DNA of 64,000 nucleotides from Nonomuraea sp. NBC_00507. GTDB taxonomy: Bacteria; Actinomycetota; Actinomycetes; Streptosporangiales; Streptosporangiaceae. The stretch is taken from the NCBI RefSeq assembly GCF_036013525.1, contig NZ_CP107853.1, positions 11,656,001 through 11,720,000 of the forward strand. The letters run 5' to 3'. Each line of letters begins with the position of its first letter. Position 1 is the stretch's first letter. Positions 8,998 through 18,240 of this stretch are shown here, piece by piece. A program made the translations under genes and the position numbers. The notes below the pieces were generated by a model. The model was not told the origin of the DNA. It worked only from the letters and a program-made list of their open reading frames with translations, and did not search any database.

Positions 8998-9277
8998 GCG
9001 TCAGATTACGCCGCACTCAAGGAGAAGCTGCAGCGGCTCCAAGATGAGGAGGACCAACGGGTTATCCGGGAGGGTATTGCGCGCATCGAGCGCGGCGAGC
9101 CCGATCCCGAAGGTACGGTCGTCATCTCCGCCGGCTCACGCGAAAAGCTGGAAGCCAAGCTGGCCGAATCGCTGGGACTGCATTGCGCTGCCAGACGCCC
9201 ACATCCCTGCGGCATACGAGATCCACACCTCGGCCCTGACGGTGAAGTTCACGATCTACGACGACGAGGTCGACTAG
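8998..9277 (+). pseudogene. Frameshifted gene remnant without a start codon
   Basis: Frame 1 after TAG 8995 reads as real protein (SDYAALKEKLQRLQDEEDQR, then IERGEPDPEGTVVISAG and EKLEAKLAESLGL), with no Met, Val or Leu start in a sensible place. Near 9180 the plausible continuation (LPDAHIPAAYEIHTSALT to IYDDEVD and a TAG at 9275) is in frame 2. It therefore lacks a start and carries a +1-type shift. A short helical protein of antitoxin-like size; family unknown. Confidence 0.5.
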
Positions 9278-9326
9278 ACAGCGGGAGCCAACCGTCAGCG
9301 CAATCGTGTACTGACGTCGCGATTGG

Positions 9327-9342
9327 ACCTGTTTGTACAGGT
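9327..9342. promoter_or_regulatory. Inverted repeat upstream of the toxin gene
   Basis: ACCTGT-TTGT-ACAGGT is a perfect 6-bp-arm inverted repeat about 100 bp before the toxin start. It looks like an operator for a dimeric regulator, which is not encoded next to it. Confidence 0.4.
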
Positions 9343-9438
9343 ACGGCGGGTGGTTCAAGCGGCGAATCTTCCCGACTTCGCCTCCTGTGAGTGACGGCTC
9401 CTCTACGATCGGTCATCGATGATGACAGGAGGCAAGCC

Positions 9439-10656
9439 GTGTTCCGCGAGCGCAAGCCGAGTGTCCGGCGGGTCCTTCCAGAGGGGCAGTACAACCCAGA
9501 GGTCGGGGAGGGAGTGCGGTGGCTCGACTACGAGCGGGCCGCTGAGATGGACGCCGCGTCCATGCCCGAGGGCGGGGCTTTCCAGGGCGCGACCACCTTA
9601 GAGCCTTGCGACGTGCCGGAGCTTGTGGACGTGCCGGAGCCTGTGGACGTGCCTCGCACGGATCGGCCTGGGGATGCGCCACCCGTTGTCGACCTGGGTC
9701 CGGCGGCCCTGGGTGAATGCCGTGTGTTGCCCGACGCTGAGTCCGGCATGGCGCCTGCGGCCGACGCCCGAGCCACACCACCTCCGGCCGACTCGCCCGC
9801 TGCGCCTCCGGCCAACTCTGGAGGCACCCATCCGGGCAACTCGCGAGCCACGTCTCTGGCCGAATCCCAGGTCTTGCCTCACCCTGCCGGGTCCCTCCCT
9901 GCACCTCCCGCCGGGCCGTGTGCGGCGCTCCCTGGTGAATCCCGTGCGATGCCGTTGAGCAGCGGCGACGGCGTCGTCGCGACCTCCGGTCGGCGGTCCG
10001 ACATTCTGGACGCGCCTGCCGAGCGGATCGTGGACGGCGACTGGTTCGAGCGGCCGCACCGGCCGCCCAGGCTCGCCGAGAGCCGCCCGTACGGTGTGCG
10101 GGGTGGGCTCGCACACCCGGATCCACAGGTCGAGCGGGACCTGATCGAGGCGCTGCCGCTGGGCACCCGCTTCCCCGACCCCCGCGGCACCTGGATCCGG
10201 CTCATCAACGGCGGCGGACCGGCCGATGACCCGTTCCGGGCCTCCAACGCGGCCGACTGCGCGCTGGCCGTTCTGTCCACCTGGCACGGGGAGCCCACCA
10301 CGGCAGCCCCCAGGCTGCCCGAGTACGACAGGATCGGACGCCCGCTGCTGACCGGTGAGCACGACAGCCGGGCCAGGATCGAGCGGTGGGTGGGGCAGCG
10401 GCTGGAGTACGCGGGGCAGGGGCGGCACGCGTACCCGATGATCGCGCGGCGGCTGGCCGGGGCCGGGCACGGGGCCTGTGCCGTCATCGTGGTGCGTTGG
10501 CCGGGAGGTGGCACCCACGTCTGGAATGCGGTCAACGCGGACGGTGAGGTGATCTGGATCGACGCGCAGCGGGGGCACATGTCCGTCGAGCCGCCTTACA
10601 CGACGGTGACCGGGGTGTTCTGCGTGATACTCGACCGCCAGGGGCGGCCGCGATGA
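9439..10656 (+). CDS. Papain-fold polymorphic toxin (glutaminase/deamidase-like C-terminus)
   Basis: 405 residues from GTG 9439, chosen because AGGAGG (9427-9432) sits six bases upstream; an in-frame GTG at 9391 has no such site. Residues about 40-210 are Pro/Ala-rich, repetitive and probably disordered. The C-terminal 150 residues carry a papain-like toxin pattern: NAADCALAVLSTW (Cys274), GGTHVWNAVN (His360) and WIDAQRG (Asp375). Such Tox-PL domains deamidate or cleave target proteins; the target here is unknown. No signal peptide or membrane segment is seen, so export would need a dedicated system. It overlaps the immunity-like gene by 4 bp (ATGA). Confidence 0.8.
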   Translation: MFRERKPSVRRVLPEGQYNPEVGEGVRWLDYERAAEMDAASMPEGGAFQGATTLEPCDVPELVDVPEPVDVPRTDRPGDAPPVVDLGPAALGECRVLPDAESGMAPAADARATPPPADSPAAPPANSGGTHPGNSRATSLAESQVLPHPAGSLPAPPAGPCAALPGESRAMPLSSGDGVVATSGRRSDILDAPAERIVDGDWFERPHRPPRLAESRPYGVRGGLAHPDPQVERDLIEALPLGTRFPDPRGTWIRLINGGGPADDPFRASNAADCALAVLSTWHGEPTTAAPRLPEYDRIGRPLLTGEHDSRARIERWVGQRLEYAGQGRHAYPMIARRLAGAGHGACAVIVVRWPGGGTHVWNAVNADGEVIWIDAQRGHMSVEPPYTTVTGVFCVILDRQGRPR

Positions 10657-10922
10657 ATCTGGAGCAGGCTCGGGCTCTGGCTGAGGAGTACTTCAACGGG
10701 GTCCGGCCGCTGGGCGAGGCGCTGCCCGTGGGGATTTTCGGGTTCCACGACGGCTACGTCGCTTGGGTGCGGGAGCTCGATCCCGACGATCCCGGCACGT
10801 TGCCGGAGACGGTCGGCGGCGGGTGCATCGTGATCGACCGGGCCACGGGAGAGGTGGTCGCCCGGCCGCTGCTCGACCCGGAGACGGTCGCCGAGTTGTG
10901 GCCCGGTCCCGTCCCCAGATAA
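10653..10922 (+). CDS. Putative immunity protein (YrhB/Imm35-like)
   Basis: 89 residues, acidic, translationally coupled to the toxin by an ATGA overlap. The pattern of an N-terminal helix (ARALAEEYF), a beta-rich centre and the motif GGGCIVIDRATGEVV is like YrhB/Imm35 immunity proteins, which neutralise papain-fold and other toxins in the producing cell. The assignment rests on that pattern and on its position directly behind the toxin. Confidence 0.7.
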   Translation: MNLEQARALAEEYFNGVRPLGEALPVGIFGFHDGYVAWVRELDPDDPGTLPETVGGGCIVIDRATGEVVARPLLDPETVAELWPGPVPR

Positions 10923-10938
10923 AGGAACCAGATAAGGA

Positions 10939-10976
10939 AAGGGCCGGGCGCCGCCCCCATGAGACGCCCGACCCTT
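10939..10976 (+). terminator. Hairpin terminator after the toxin-immunity pair
   Basis: AAGGGCCGGGCG (10939-10950) pairs with CGCCCGACCCTT (10965-10976) with a single mismatch, 16 bp after the immunity stop. It can serve both the plus-strand pair and the convergent ABC operon. Confidence 0.6.
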
Positions 10977-10979
10977 GGC

Positions 10980-11019
10980 GTGCGGGCTGCCGGGAACGAG
11001 ACACCGGGGCAGCCCGCAC
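10980..11019. terminator. Second hairpin between convergent genes
   Basis: GTGCGGGCTGCC (10980-10991) and GGCAGCCCGCAC (11008-11019) form a perfect 12-bp stem 60 bp beyond the end of the ABC permease gene, consistent with its terminator. Confidence 0.55.
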
Positions 11020-11078
11020 CGCGTGTTCCCTCTATCCGCGTTTTTCGGATTTATTCGCATTACGGGCTCTTCGTCCGA

Positions 11079-13568
11079 TCAGCCGGTGGCGAGCGCGCCC
11101 ACGATCGAGGCGCGGGCCGCACGGCGGGCCGGGAGCACAGCGGCCACCACACCCGCCACCCCCGACAACACCACGAACAGCGCGATCTGCGGCACAGGCA
11201 CCGACAACACGGCCCCGTCCAGCATCGCCATCACGGCGGCCCATCCGAACACGCCACCCAGCACGACCCCGACCAACGCCCCGATCAGCCCCAGCACCAG
11301 CGCCTCGATGAACAACATCCGGCGCAACTGCGGCCGGGTCAGCCCGAGCGCCCGCAGCAGCGCGGACTCCCTGGTGCGTTCATGGACCGACAACGACAGG
11401 GTGTTCGCGATCCCCAGCAGCGAGATCAGGATCGCCAGCCCCAGCAAGCCAGTAACGATCATGAGCAGCATGTCCAGCGTCTCTTCGAACTGGCCGCGTA
11501 TCTCGGTCGAGCTCGCCAACTGGACGGTCGGGTGGGCGGCGACGGCCGCCTCCACCACCGCGCGCGCCCGCTCAGCCGGCACGCCGTCGCGGATGTTGAT
11601 CATCACACTGGAGTCGGGCAGCCGGTCGAAGTACGTGTCGAACGGCTGCTCGGCAACGGTGAGGGCGGGCAGCGTCGAGTTCTCGCCCTTCAACACGGCG
11701 ACCACGCGCAACGGCACGGTCCCCGCCAGGTCGGTCCTGGCGTGTACGGTGCCGCCGACCGTCACGCCCAGCTCCTCGGCCGCGTAGTCGAGCAGCGCCA
11801 CCTCACCGGTGGACATCCCGGTCGTGGACCCGGCGACGACCTCGGGGGTGACGGTCCCGTGGTAGGTGCCGATGTCGTAGCGCCGGTCCCCTACCTTGAT
11901 CGGAGTCCTGCGGACCTGCAGCACGGAGGCCAGCTCCGGCTTGCCGCGCAGCTCCTCCGCCACCGACCGGGGCACACCGGCCTCCCGCCCCTGAGTGGCC
12001 AGCATGTAGTCGACGGGGAACTGCTCGTCGAGCTTGCTCCACACGCTTACCCGGGTGGAGGCGCTGAGCACCGACAGCAGCGTCATGAGCGTGACGCCAA
12101 TGGTCAGCGCGACGGTCGTGGTGGCGGCCCGCGAGGGGTTGCGCGCGGAATTGTCCAGCGCCAGCCGTCCCGGCACGCCGAACAACCGGGCCGGGATCCA
12201 GCCCACCGCCGCGCTCAGCGGCTTGACCAGCACCGGCCCGAGGATCAGCACGGCGAGGAAGGTCAGAGCGCCGCCGGCCATCACGACGAACAGGGTGGGC
12301 GGCTCGCCAGGCTGCATCCCCCATACGCCGAAGCCGGTCGTCCCCATCCCGGCCAGCAGGAACAGCGCCGCGAAGAGCCAGCGCAGCACCCCGGTGCGGT
12401 ACGTCTGCTCCTCCACCTGCGTGCGCAGCGCCGCGACCGGCGGCACGCGGGTGGCCGAACGGGCAGGCAGGAGCGCCGCGCACACCGTGACCACCAGGCC
12501 GACGGCCAGGCCGATGGCGATCGTGGCCGGCGCCAGCGTGACGGCCGCGTCGGTGGGCAGCGGAGCGTCGAGCGCGCCGAGGACCGCGAGCGTGAGAACG
12601 GCCAGGCCGTACCCGATGACCAGGCCGGACGCGGAGGCGATCAGTCCGACCGCCACCGACTCCAGCAGGATCGAGCCGAACACCTGCCTCCGCGTGGCCC
12701 CGATGCACCGCAGCAGCGCCATCTCCCTGGTCCGCTGCGCGACGAGGATGCCGAACGTGTTGTAGATCACCAGCGCCGCCACCATCATCGCCACCGCGCC
12801 GAACAGCAGCAGCCCCACGGTCAGCGTCCGCATCTCGAACCCGGCCGCACTGGCCAGGTCGGCGGCCAGCTCATCGCCGGTCTTGACCACGGCGGCGCCG
12901 CCGACGGCCGCCGCCACGAGCTGCTTCAGCCTGGCGGACGGGCCCGCGACATCGATCTCGCGGTACCCTTTCGCGCCGGTCATCCGCTGCGCGGTGGCCG
13001 GGGTGAAGCCGACCACGCCGGTGTAGGCGAGCTCCTGGTCCACGCCGGGATCGAGCAGACCGACCAGCTTGAACCGGTGCTGACTCTGCGAGCCGTCGAG
13101 CACGGTGATCGTGTCGCCAATCTGGAGTTTCTGGGCCTTGGCGGTGTTCTCGTCGAGGACGGCCGCCTGGTCGTCGGTGCCAGGGCTCGAGCCTGAGACG
13201 ATCGCGGTGCGATCCAGCGGCCCACGCACGATCGAGACGGCGGAGGTGGGCACGCTGCCCACGACCTTGCCGTCCTTGCCGAGCAGCGGCGCGGGCTCCC
13301 GGATCAGGCCCTGCGCCTCGGTGACGCCTTCGACGGCGCGTACCCGCTCCAAGATCTTCTCGGACAACACGCCGCCGGGGTCCTTCGGCAGGACGGCCAC
13401 ATCGACCTTGGCGGCGTCGGCCGTGACCCGCTGGGAGAAGCCGGCCTGGATGGTGTCGTTCAGCACGAACGTGCCCGCGATGAACCCCACCCCCAGCATG
13501 ATCGCCAGAGAGGTGAGCAACAACCGGAGCCGGTGCGCGCGCAGCCCGGCCAGTGCCGTCTTCAGCAC
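11079..13568 (-). CDS. FtsX-family ABC transporter permease
   Basis: 829 residues with the two-unit FtsX/MacB layout: an N-terminal membrane segment ([17 protein letters not shown]), a large outer domain, a three-helix bundle around residues 265-385, a second membrane pair near 400-450, another extracytoplasmic domain and a last three-helix FtsX bundle. GTG 13568 follows the ATPase stop by one base, so both are one operon. Such exporters move lipids, lipoproteins or peptide antibiotics; substrate unknown. A two-component system lies directly upstream and may control it. Confidence 0.9.
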   Translation of the reverse strand: MLKTALAGLRAHRLRLLLTSLAIMLGVGFIAGTFVLNDTIQAGFSQRVTADAAKVDVAVLPKDPGGVLSEKILERVRAVEGVTEAQGLIREPAPLLGKDGKVVGSVPTSAVSIVRGPLDRTAIVSGSSPGTDDQAAVLDENTAKAQKLQIGDTITVLDGSQSQHRFKLVGLLDPGVDQELAYTGVVGFTPATAQRMTGAKGYREIDVAGPSARLKQLVAAAVGGAAVVKTGDELAADLASAAGFEMRTLTVGLLLFGAVAMMVAALVIYNTFGILVAQRTREMALLRCIGATRRQVFGSILLESVAVGLIASASGLVIGYGLAVLTLAVLGALDAPLPTDAAVTLAPATIAIGLAVGLVVTVCAALLPARSATRVPPVAALRTQVEEQTYRTGVLRWLFAALFLLAGMGTTGFGVWGMQPGEPPTLFVVMAGGALTFLAVLILGPVLVKPLSAAVGWIPARLFGVPGRLALDNSARNPSRAATTTVALTIGVTLMTLLSVLSASTRVSVWSKLDEQFPVDYMLATQGREAGVPRSVAEELRGKPELASVLQVRRTPIKVGDRRYDIGTYHGTVTPEVVAGSTTGMSTGEVALLDYAAEELGVTVGGTVHARTDLAGTVPLRVVAVLKGENSTLPALTVAEQPFDTYFDRLPDSSVMINIRDGVPAERARAVVEAAVAAHPTVQLASSTEIRGQFEETLDMLLMIVTGLLGLAILISLLGIANTLSLSVHERTRESALLRALGLTRPQLRRMLFIEALVLGLIGALVGVVLGGVFGWAAVMAMLDGAVLSVPVPQIALFVVLSGVAGVVAAVLPARRAARASIVGALATG

Positions 13569-13569
13569 C

Positions 13570-14316
13570 TCACCCCTCCAGTTTCACGAGCGTGTCCAGC
13601 ACGGACTGCGGCGTCGGCGCGGCGAGCTCGGTGACGAGCTCGCCGTCGTGGAGAAAGACCACGCGGTCGGCGTACGCGGCCGCCACCGGATCGTGCGTGA
13701 CCATGACGATGGTCTGGCTCAGCTCGCGTACGGACGTGCGCAGGAAGGACAGGATCTCGGCGCCGCTACGCGAGTCCAGGTTGCCCGTCGGCTCGTCGGC
13801 GAAGATCACCTGAGGCTTGCTGATCAGCGCTCTGGCCACGGCCACGCGCTGCTGCTGGCCGCCGGACAACTCGGTCGGCCGGTGCGCCAGCCGGTCGCGC
13901 AGCCCGACCGTGTCGATCACGCGGTCGAACAGCGCCTGGTCGGCCTGGCGGGCGGAGATGTCGAGCGGCAGGCGGATGTTCTGCTCCGCGGTCAGCGTGG
14001 GCAGCAGGTTGAACGCCTGGAAGACGAAGCCGATCCGCTCGCGGCGCAGCAGCGTGAGCTGCCGGTCGGTCAGCCCGGTCAGCTCCACGTCACCGATGCG
14101 CACGGTGCCGGAGGTGGCGGTGTCGAGGCCCGCCAGGCAGTGCATGAGCGTGGACTTGCCGGAGCCCGACGGGCCCATGATCGCGGTGAACGCCCCGGTC
14201 GCGAAGGTCACGTCGACCCCCCGCAGGGCATACACCTCGGCGTCGCCGTGACCGTACACCTTGGTCAGATTCGTGGCCACCACGGCAGGCGGGGCCTGGG
14301 TGAGCGTCACATTCAC
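13570..14316 (-). CDS. ABC transporter ATP-binding protein (MacB/LolD type)
   Basis: 248 residues with Walker [11 protein letters not shown]-loop [10 protein letters not shown], signature [15 protein letters not shown], Walker [13 protein letters not shown] and H-loop VTHD all intact. The length and the LRGVDVTF start place it with LolD/MacB ATPases that pair with FtsX permeases, the next gene. ATG 14316 is preceded by AAGGAGTG. It energises the transporter at the inner face of the membrane. Confidence 0.95.
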   Translation of the reverse strand: MNVTLTQAPPAVVATNLTKVYGHGDAEVYALRGVDVTFATGAFTAIMGPSGSGKSTLMHCLAGLDTATSGTVRIGDVELTGLTDRQLTLLRRERIGFVFQAFNLLPTLTAEQNIRLPLDISARQADQALFDRVIDTVGLRDRLAHRPTELSGGQQQRVAVARALISKPQVIFADEPTGNLDSRSGAEILSFLRTSVRELSQTIVMVTHDPVAAAYADRVVFLHDGELVTELAAPTPQSVLDTLVKLEG

Positions 14317-14419
14317 TCCTTGTCGCGGACCAGAACAACGCGAACCACGCTAGGAGTGGAAATTTCTTGATCCATGGGTCCTGAGGAGGGACTTCTTGTA
14401 GGACTCCAGACGACCCGGG

Positions 14420-15070
14420 TCAGACTTTCGGTCGATGGGACGGCGTGATCAGGCCGCTCTCGTACGCATACACGACCACTTGTGCCCGGTCCCGCAGGCC
14501 CAGCTTGGCGAGCACCCGCCCCAGATGCGTCTTCACCGTCGCCTCCGCGACCTCCAGGCGGCCCGCGATCTCCATGTTGGACAGGCCGCGCGCCACCATG
14601 AGCAGGACCTCCCTCTCACGGGGCGTGAGGTCGACCGTCCTGGCCGGCTCCCCCGACGGCAGCTGCCCGGCGAACCGGTCCAGCATGCGCCGCAAGGTAG
14701 GCGGCGCCACCACGGCGTCGCCCGCGTGCACGTGCCTGATGGCGCTGACCAGGTCGTCCGGCGGCACGTCCTTCAGCAGGAAGCCGGCCGCGCCTGCCTT
14801 GACCGCCGCGAACGCGTACTCGTCCAGGTCGAACGTGGTCAGGATCAGCACCTTCGGCCCGTCGATCCGGCTGGTCGCCTCGACGCCGTCCATGGTGGGC
14901 ATGCGCACGTCCATGAGCACGACGTCCACCTCGATGGTCTTCAGCAGCTCCAGGGCCGCCGCCCCGTCGCCGGCCTCGGCCACCACCTCGATGTCCGGCT
15001 GTGCTCCGAGCACCATCCTGAAGCCGGCGCGCAACAGCTCCTGATCGTCGACCAGCATCACACGTATCAC
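14420..15070 (-). CDS. NarL/LuxR-family response regulator
   Basis: 216 residues: an N-terminal receiver (VMLVDDQ, phospho-acceptor Asp in VVLMDVRMPTMDG, conserved Lys in FLLKDV) and a C-terminal LuxR helix-turn-helix (LTPREREVLLMVARGLSNMEIA). Its partner kinase lies 14 bp upstream on the same strand. The regulated genes are probably the adjacent ABC exporter, whose start is about 100 bp downstream; this is inferred from position. Confidence 0.95.
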   Translation of the reverse strand: MIRVMLVDDQELLRAGFRMVLGAQPDIEVVAEAGDGAAALELLKTIEVDVVLMDVRMPTMDGVEATSRIDGPKVLILTTFDLDEYAFAAVKAGAAGFLLKDVPPDDLVSAIRHVHAGDAVVAPPTLRRMLDRFAGQLPSGEPARTVDLTPREREVLLMVARGLSNMEIAGRLEVAEATVKTHLGRVLAKLGLRDRAQVVVYAYESGLITPSHRPKV

Positions 15071-15084
15071 CAGGCCGCCTCCTC

Positions 15085-16329
15085 CTACGCCGCTTTCACC
15101 ATGGGCAACCTGGCCAGCACCTCGAAGCCGCCGCCAGAGCGCGGGCCCGCCGACATCGCGCCGCCGTACATGCCGACCCGTTCGCGCATGCCGATCAGCC
15201 CGTGGCCGTCGGAGCTGTGCGGGGCGGCGGCTCCCCTGCCGTCGTCGGTCACGCGGACGACCAGGTCGGGGGCGCCGTACTCGATCTCCACGACCGCCTG
15301 GACGTCCGGGCCGCCGTGTTTGAGCGCGTTCGTGAGGGCTTCCTGGACGATGCGGTAGATCGCGAGCTGCTGGCCCTCGGGGAGCTCTCTGGGCGCGCCG
15401 GAGACCCGCAGCCTGGCGGGCACGGCCGAGCCGCGTATCAGCTCCTCCAGCTGGGCCAGTCCCGGCTGCGGGGTGTAGTCGGTGTCTCCGTGCTCGTTCT
15501 CGCGCAGCACGCCGACCAGCCTGCGCATCTCCGCGAGCGCCGCCCGGCCGGTCTTGGAGATGGTCCTGACGGCCTGGCGAGCCTGCTCGGGGTCGCTGTC
15601 CAGGGCGAAGCCCGCGCCGTCGGCCTGCACCACCATGACGCTGACGTTGTGGGCCACGACGTCGTGCAGCTCCCTGGCGATCCTGGCGCGCTCGGCCGCG
15701 GCGGCCATCCTGGCCTGCTGGTCCCGCTCGCGTTCGGCCCGCTCAGCGCGTTCCTCCAGGCCCTCCAGGTAGCGGCGGCGGGTGTTGGCGTACAGGCCGG
15801 TCAGCCAGATCGTGACCACGAAGATCGAGCCGCTGAAGAACATCCCGAACGTCGGCGCGTCCCAGCTGACCAGCGCCATGAACATCCCCAGCTCCGCCAC
15901 CAGGCCGGCGGCCAGCGCCCAGCGGAACGAGCACCGGTAGGCCACCGCCCACAGCGCGACCAGCACCGAGAGGTTGGCCGGCAGCAGGTCGATGTCCGCT
16001 AACCACTGGCCGAAGCAGACCAGCGAGATGGCCGCGAACGCCGCGAGCGGCCAGCCCGGCCACAGCAGCGGCACCAGCAGCAGTGCCGACAACCCCACGT
16101 AGCCCGCCACGCCGGGATATTGGAGGCCGTCCAGCGACGCATTGGTCACGAACGGCGCTCCGAGGATCGCGCACAGCGCGGCGAGAGGCGCGACCCGGAG
16201 GGCGCCTGCCAGCTTCTCATGGCGTCTGGACCACGCCCGTACCCTGCCGAACACATCCTCACGATATGTAAGCCGGGCCCGCCATCGCTCCACCTCCAGG
16301 CGGAAGTACGAGTACGACCCAGGTCGCAC
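15085..16329 (-). CDS. Two-component sensor histidine kinase (NarL-type partner)
   Basis: 414 residues: about five or six membrane helices in residues 40-175, a coiled coil (EERAERAERERDQQ), a HisKA_3 dimerisation helix with the phospho-accepting His in ARELHDVVAHNVSVM, and an HATPase domain with EALTNALKHGG and DDGRG. There is little extracytoplasmic sequence, so the membrane part itself is likely the sensor, as in envelope-stress kinases. GTG 16329 has no clear ribosome site; GTG 16293 is an alternative. Divergent from the 16421 gene. Confidence 0.93.
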   Translation of the reverse strand: MRPGSYSYFRLEVERWRARLTYREDVFGRVRAWSRRHEKLAGALRVAPLAALCAILGAPFVTNASLDGLQYPGVAGYVGLSALLLVPLLWPGWPLAAFAAISLVCFGQWLADIDLLPANLSVLVALWAVAYRCSFRWALAAGLVAELGMFMALVSWDAPTFGMFFSGSIFVVTIWLTGLYANTRRRYLEGLEERAERAERERDQQARMAAAAERARIARELHDVVAHNVSVMVVQADGAGFALDSDPEQARQAVRTISKTGRAALAEMRRLVGVLRENEHGDTDYTPQPGLAQLEELIRGSAVPARLRVSGAPRELPEGQQLAIYRIVQEALTNALKHGGPDVQAVVEIEYGAPDLVVRVTDDGRGAAAPHSSDGHGLIGMRERVGMYGGAMSAGPRSGGGFEVLARLPMVKAA

Positions 16330-16338
16330 ACCAGCGAA

Positions 16339-16358
16339 GGTCTTACGCGGGTCTTACG
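16339..16358. repeat. Direct repeats GGTCTTACG spaced 11 bp in the divergent promoter
   Basis: GGTCTTACG occurs at 16339-16347 and again at 16350-16358, one helical turn apart, overlapping the -35 region of the rightward promoter and just upstream of the kinase start. This spacing suits a response-regulator site. Confidence 0.45.
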
Positions 16359-16381
16359 GCGGTTTGGGCATTCTCTATACC
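16353..16381 (+). promoter_or_regulatory. Promoter of the 16421 membrane protein gene
   Basis: CTTACG (16353-16358), a 17-bp spacer and TATACC (16376-16381). The -35 overlaps the second direct repeat. Confidence 0.45.
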
Positions 16382-16420
16382 GGGAGCGCCCCTCCAGCGG
16401 GCGAGTAAAGGGAGATCGTG

Positions 16421-16951
16421 ATGGCGAATCATGATCGCGACGCTGGGTCGCGCGGTGAAGAGGAAGCACCGCGCGACCCTGCCCGGGAGGAGCCTGCGGC
16501 CCCCTCGAACGAGCGCGACACGGACGTGTACCCCAACCAGCAGCCCAACCTGAAGTACGGAGAGATCCCCCCGGGCCCCCAGGTGAGCCAGGACGACACG
16601 GCGGCCGCGCACACCATGCCCGGCTCGACCGGCTGGGATTCGTCGCGGCGCCCCGACGCCTCTTTCCGTGACTATCTCCGGCAGAAGCCGACCCAGATTG
16701 TCGGCGCCGGTCTGATCGGCCTGATCGTGGGCGCCCTGTTCGGCGGCACCGCGGTGGCGGTGGTGAGCAATCTGGGCGACCGGCACGACCGTCATGGCGT
16801 GTACATGCAATATCCCGACTGGGGACCGCGACGCCTCGTGATCCCGAATCGGCTCGGTGAGTTCTGCCAGGACACCGGGGACGAGACCGTCTGCGAGGCG
16901 CCGTTTGACCAGAGAATCCGGCCCAACACCGAGCCGACCAGCACCGGCTAG
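16421..16951 (+). CDS. Hypothetical single-pass membrane protein
   Basis: 176 residues. The first 90 are acidic, polar and low-complexity; a membrane segment follows (IVGAGLIGLIVGALFGGTAVAVV), then a short C-terminal domain with two cysteines (EFCQDTGDETVC) that could form a disulphide outside the cell. ATG 16421 is seven bases after AAAGGGAG; GTG 16418 is adjacent. It is divergent from the sensor kinase and may belong to its regulon because it shares the repeat-bearing promoter region. Family not recognised. Confidence 0.65.
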   Translation: MANHDRDAGSRGEEEAPRDPAREEPAAPSNERDTDVYPNQQPNLKYGEIPPGPQVSQDDTAAAHTMPGSTGWDSSRRPDASFRDYLRQKPTQIVGAGLIGLIVGALFGGTAVAVVSNLGDRHDRHGVYMQYPDWGPRRLVIPNRLGEFCQDTGDETVCEAPFDQRIRPNTEPTSTG

Positions 16952-17029
16952 TCCGACTAAATCGCCTATTTCACGAAATACGAACAGCTCGAAGCGCAGG
17001 TCATTCCGCAAATTGTCGGTCGACCTTCC

Positions 17030-17035
17030 TACGCT
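17030..17035 (+). promoter_or_regulatory. -10 element TACGCT, leaderless start of the HNH gene
   Basis: TACGCT lies six bases before ATG 17042, so transcription would begin at or next to the start codon. Confidence 0.4.
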
Positions 17036-17041
17036 GTATCC

Positions 17042-18037
17042 ATGCGGAACGCCGATCTCTCTGCGGAAGAGCTGGCTCGAGTCGCGAGTCAGGCCAGGTC
17101 GATGACGGAGCTCCTGTCTCTGCTCGGCTTGAACAACTCTGGGGGCCGCCGTGCCGCACTCAAACGGAAAATTGCCGAACTAGGCATCGATACCAGTCAT
17201 TTCCGGCGCGCATAATACAGCAAATACACACCCGAGATCCTGTCCGCTGCGGTGGCCGCTTCTACAAGTGTCAACGGGGTTCTCGAGCACTTGGGAATCC
17301 CGCGCAGTGGTGGGGCGCATTCACATATCAGCCGCCGCATCAAGGCTCTCGGCCTCGATATCTCGCATTTCTCACACGTTCATGGGCATTGGCCGACACC
17401 TCATCAACAGTTCGATCGCGGCACTCTAGAAAAAGCGGCGGACGGCGCAAGGAGCATGCGGGACATTCTGCGGCGTCTTGGCATACCCGAGTCCGGGAGG
17501 TCGCGAGAAGAGATCCGCCGTCAACTTCAGGCGTTCGGACTGCCCGAACCCTCCGGGTTCAAGCGCGTCCTGCTCAACGAGGCGGATGTCAGATCGGCCG
17601 CCGAGGCGTCGCGCTCAGTCGTGACGATGATGCGTCTCCTCAAGCTGCCGGTCACCGAAACGAACCGGCGACGTGTCCTGCGCTATCTCGCCCGTTACGG
17701 CATCGACACATCCCACTTCGGACGCACGCTCACCAGTTCTTTCCTGAGCACACCGCGCCGCGATCCGCGCGCCCTTCTGGTGGTACGGCTTCCCGGCGCA
17801 GGCCGCACCCCAGGACGCGTCCTGCGACGTGCACTAAGCGATATCGGTGTGCCCCCTGCCTGCGCGAAGTGCGGACTCGGTGACATGCGGCAGGGAGCAC
17901 CGCTGACACTGGAGGTCGACCACATCAACGGCAATCCGCTCGACAACCGCCAGGAAAACCTACGCCTGCTCTGCCCGAACTGCCACTCGCAAACGGCGAC
18001 ATTTGCCGGGCGAAACAGAGGCCGCCGAAGTGCGTAG
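17042..18037 (+). pseudogene. HNH endonuclease with repeated DNA-binding modules, interrupted by TAA
   Basis: From ATG 17042 a 57-residue module (ELLSLLGLNNSGGRRAALKR to GIDTSHFRRA) ends at TAA 17213-17215. The same frame continues at once with two further modules of the same type (VLEHLGIPRSGGAHSHISRR, LGLDISHFSH; then ILRRLGIPESGRSREEIRRQ), a fourth degenerate one (MMRLLKLPVTETNRRRVLRY, GIDTSHFGR) and a C-terminal HNH nuclease: CAKCG, LEVDHINGNPLDNRQENLRLLC and CPNCHSQT. The intact protein would be about 331 residues. A shorter product could start downstream. The 3' end is four bases from a tRNA-Leu gene, a usual site for mobile DNA. Confidence 0.75.
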
Positions 18038-18041
18038 AGGT

Positions 18042-18123
18042 GCGGGCGGGGGGACTCGAACCCCCACAGTGTTTCCACCAACAGGACCTAAACCTGCCGC
18101 GTATGCCATTTCGCCACGCCCGC
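18042..18123 (-). tRNA. tRNA-Leu (UAG anticodon)
   Basis: 82 nt on the minus strand. The acceptor stem GCGGGCG/CGCCCGC is perfect, the anticodon arm reads GCAGG-TTTAGGT-CCTGT giving anticodon UAG (reads CUA), there is a short variable arm and the T arm holds GGTTCGAGTCC. The 3' CCA is not encoded. Confidence 0.95.
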
Positions 18124-18240
18124 GCCGTCCCGCCCAAAGCAGGCCTCACATAGTTTAGCGCTCCATGCGGGGCACAGGCGCCTCTGTGATGACGACACGG
18201 TTCCCTTAGGACGCTCGTCAACGGTGTCCCGCGGCCAGGG

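Noticed and set aside
10959..13196. Long plus-strand reading frame opposite the ABC permease
   Set aside because: Gln/Arg/His-rich composition typical of antisense frames in high-GC DNA; the minus-strand FtsX permease explains the region.
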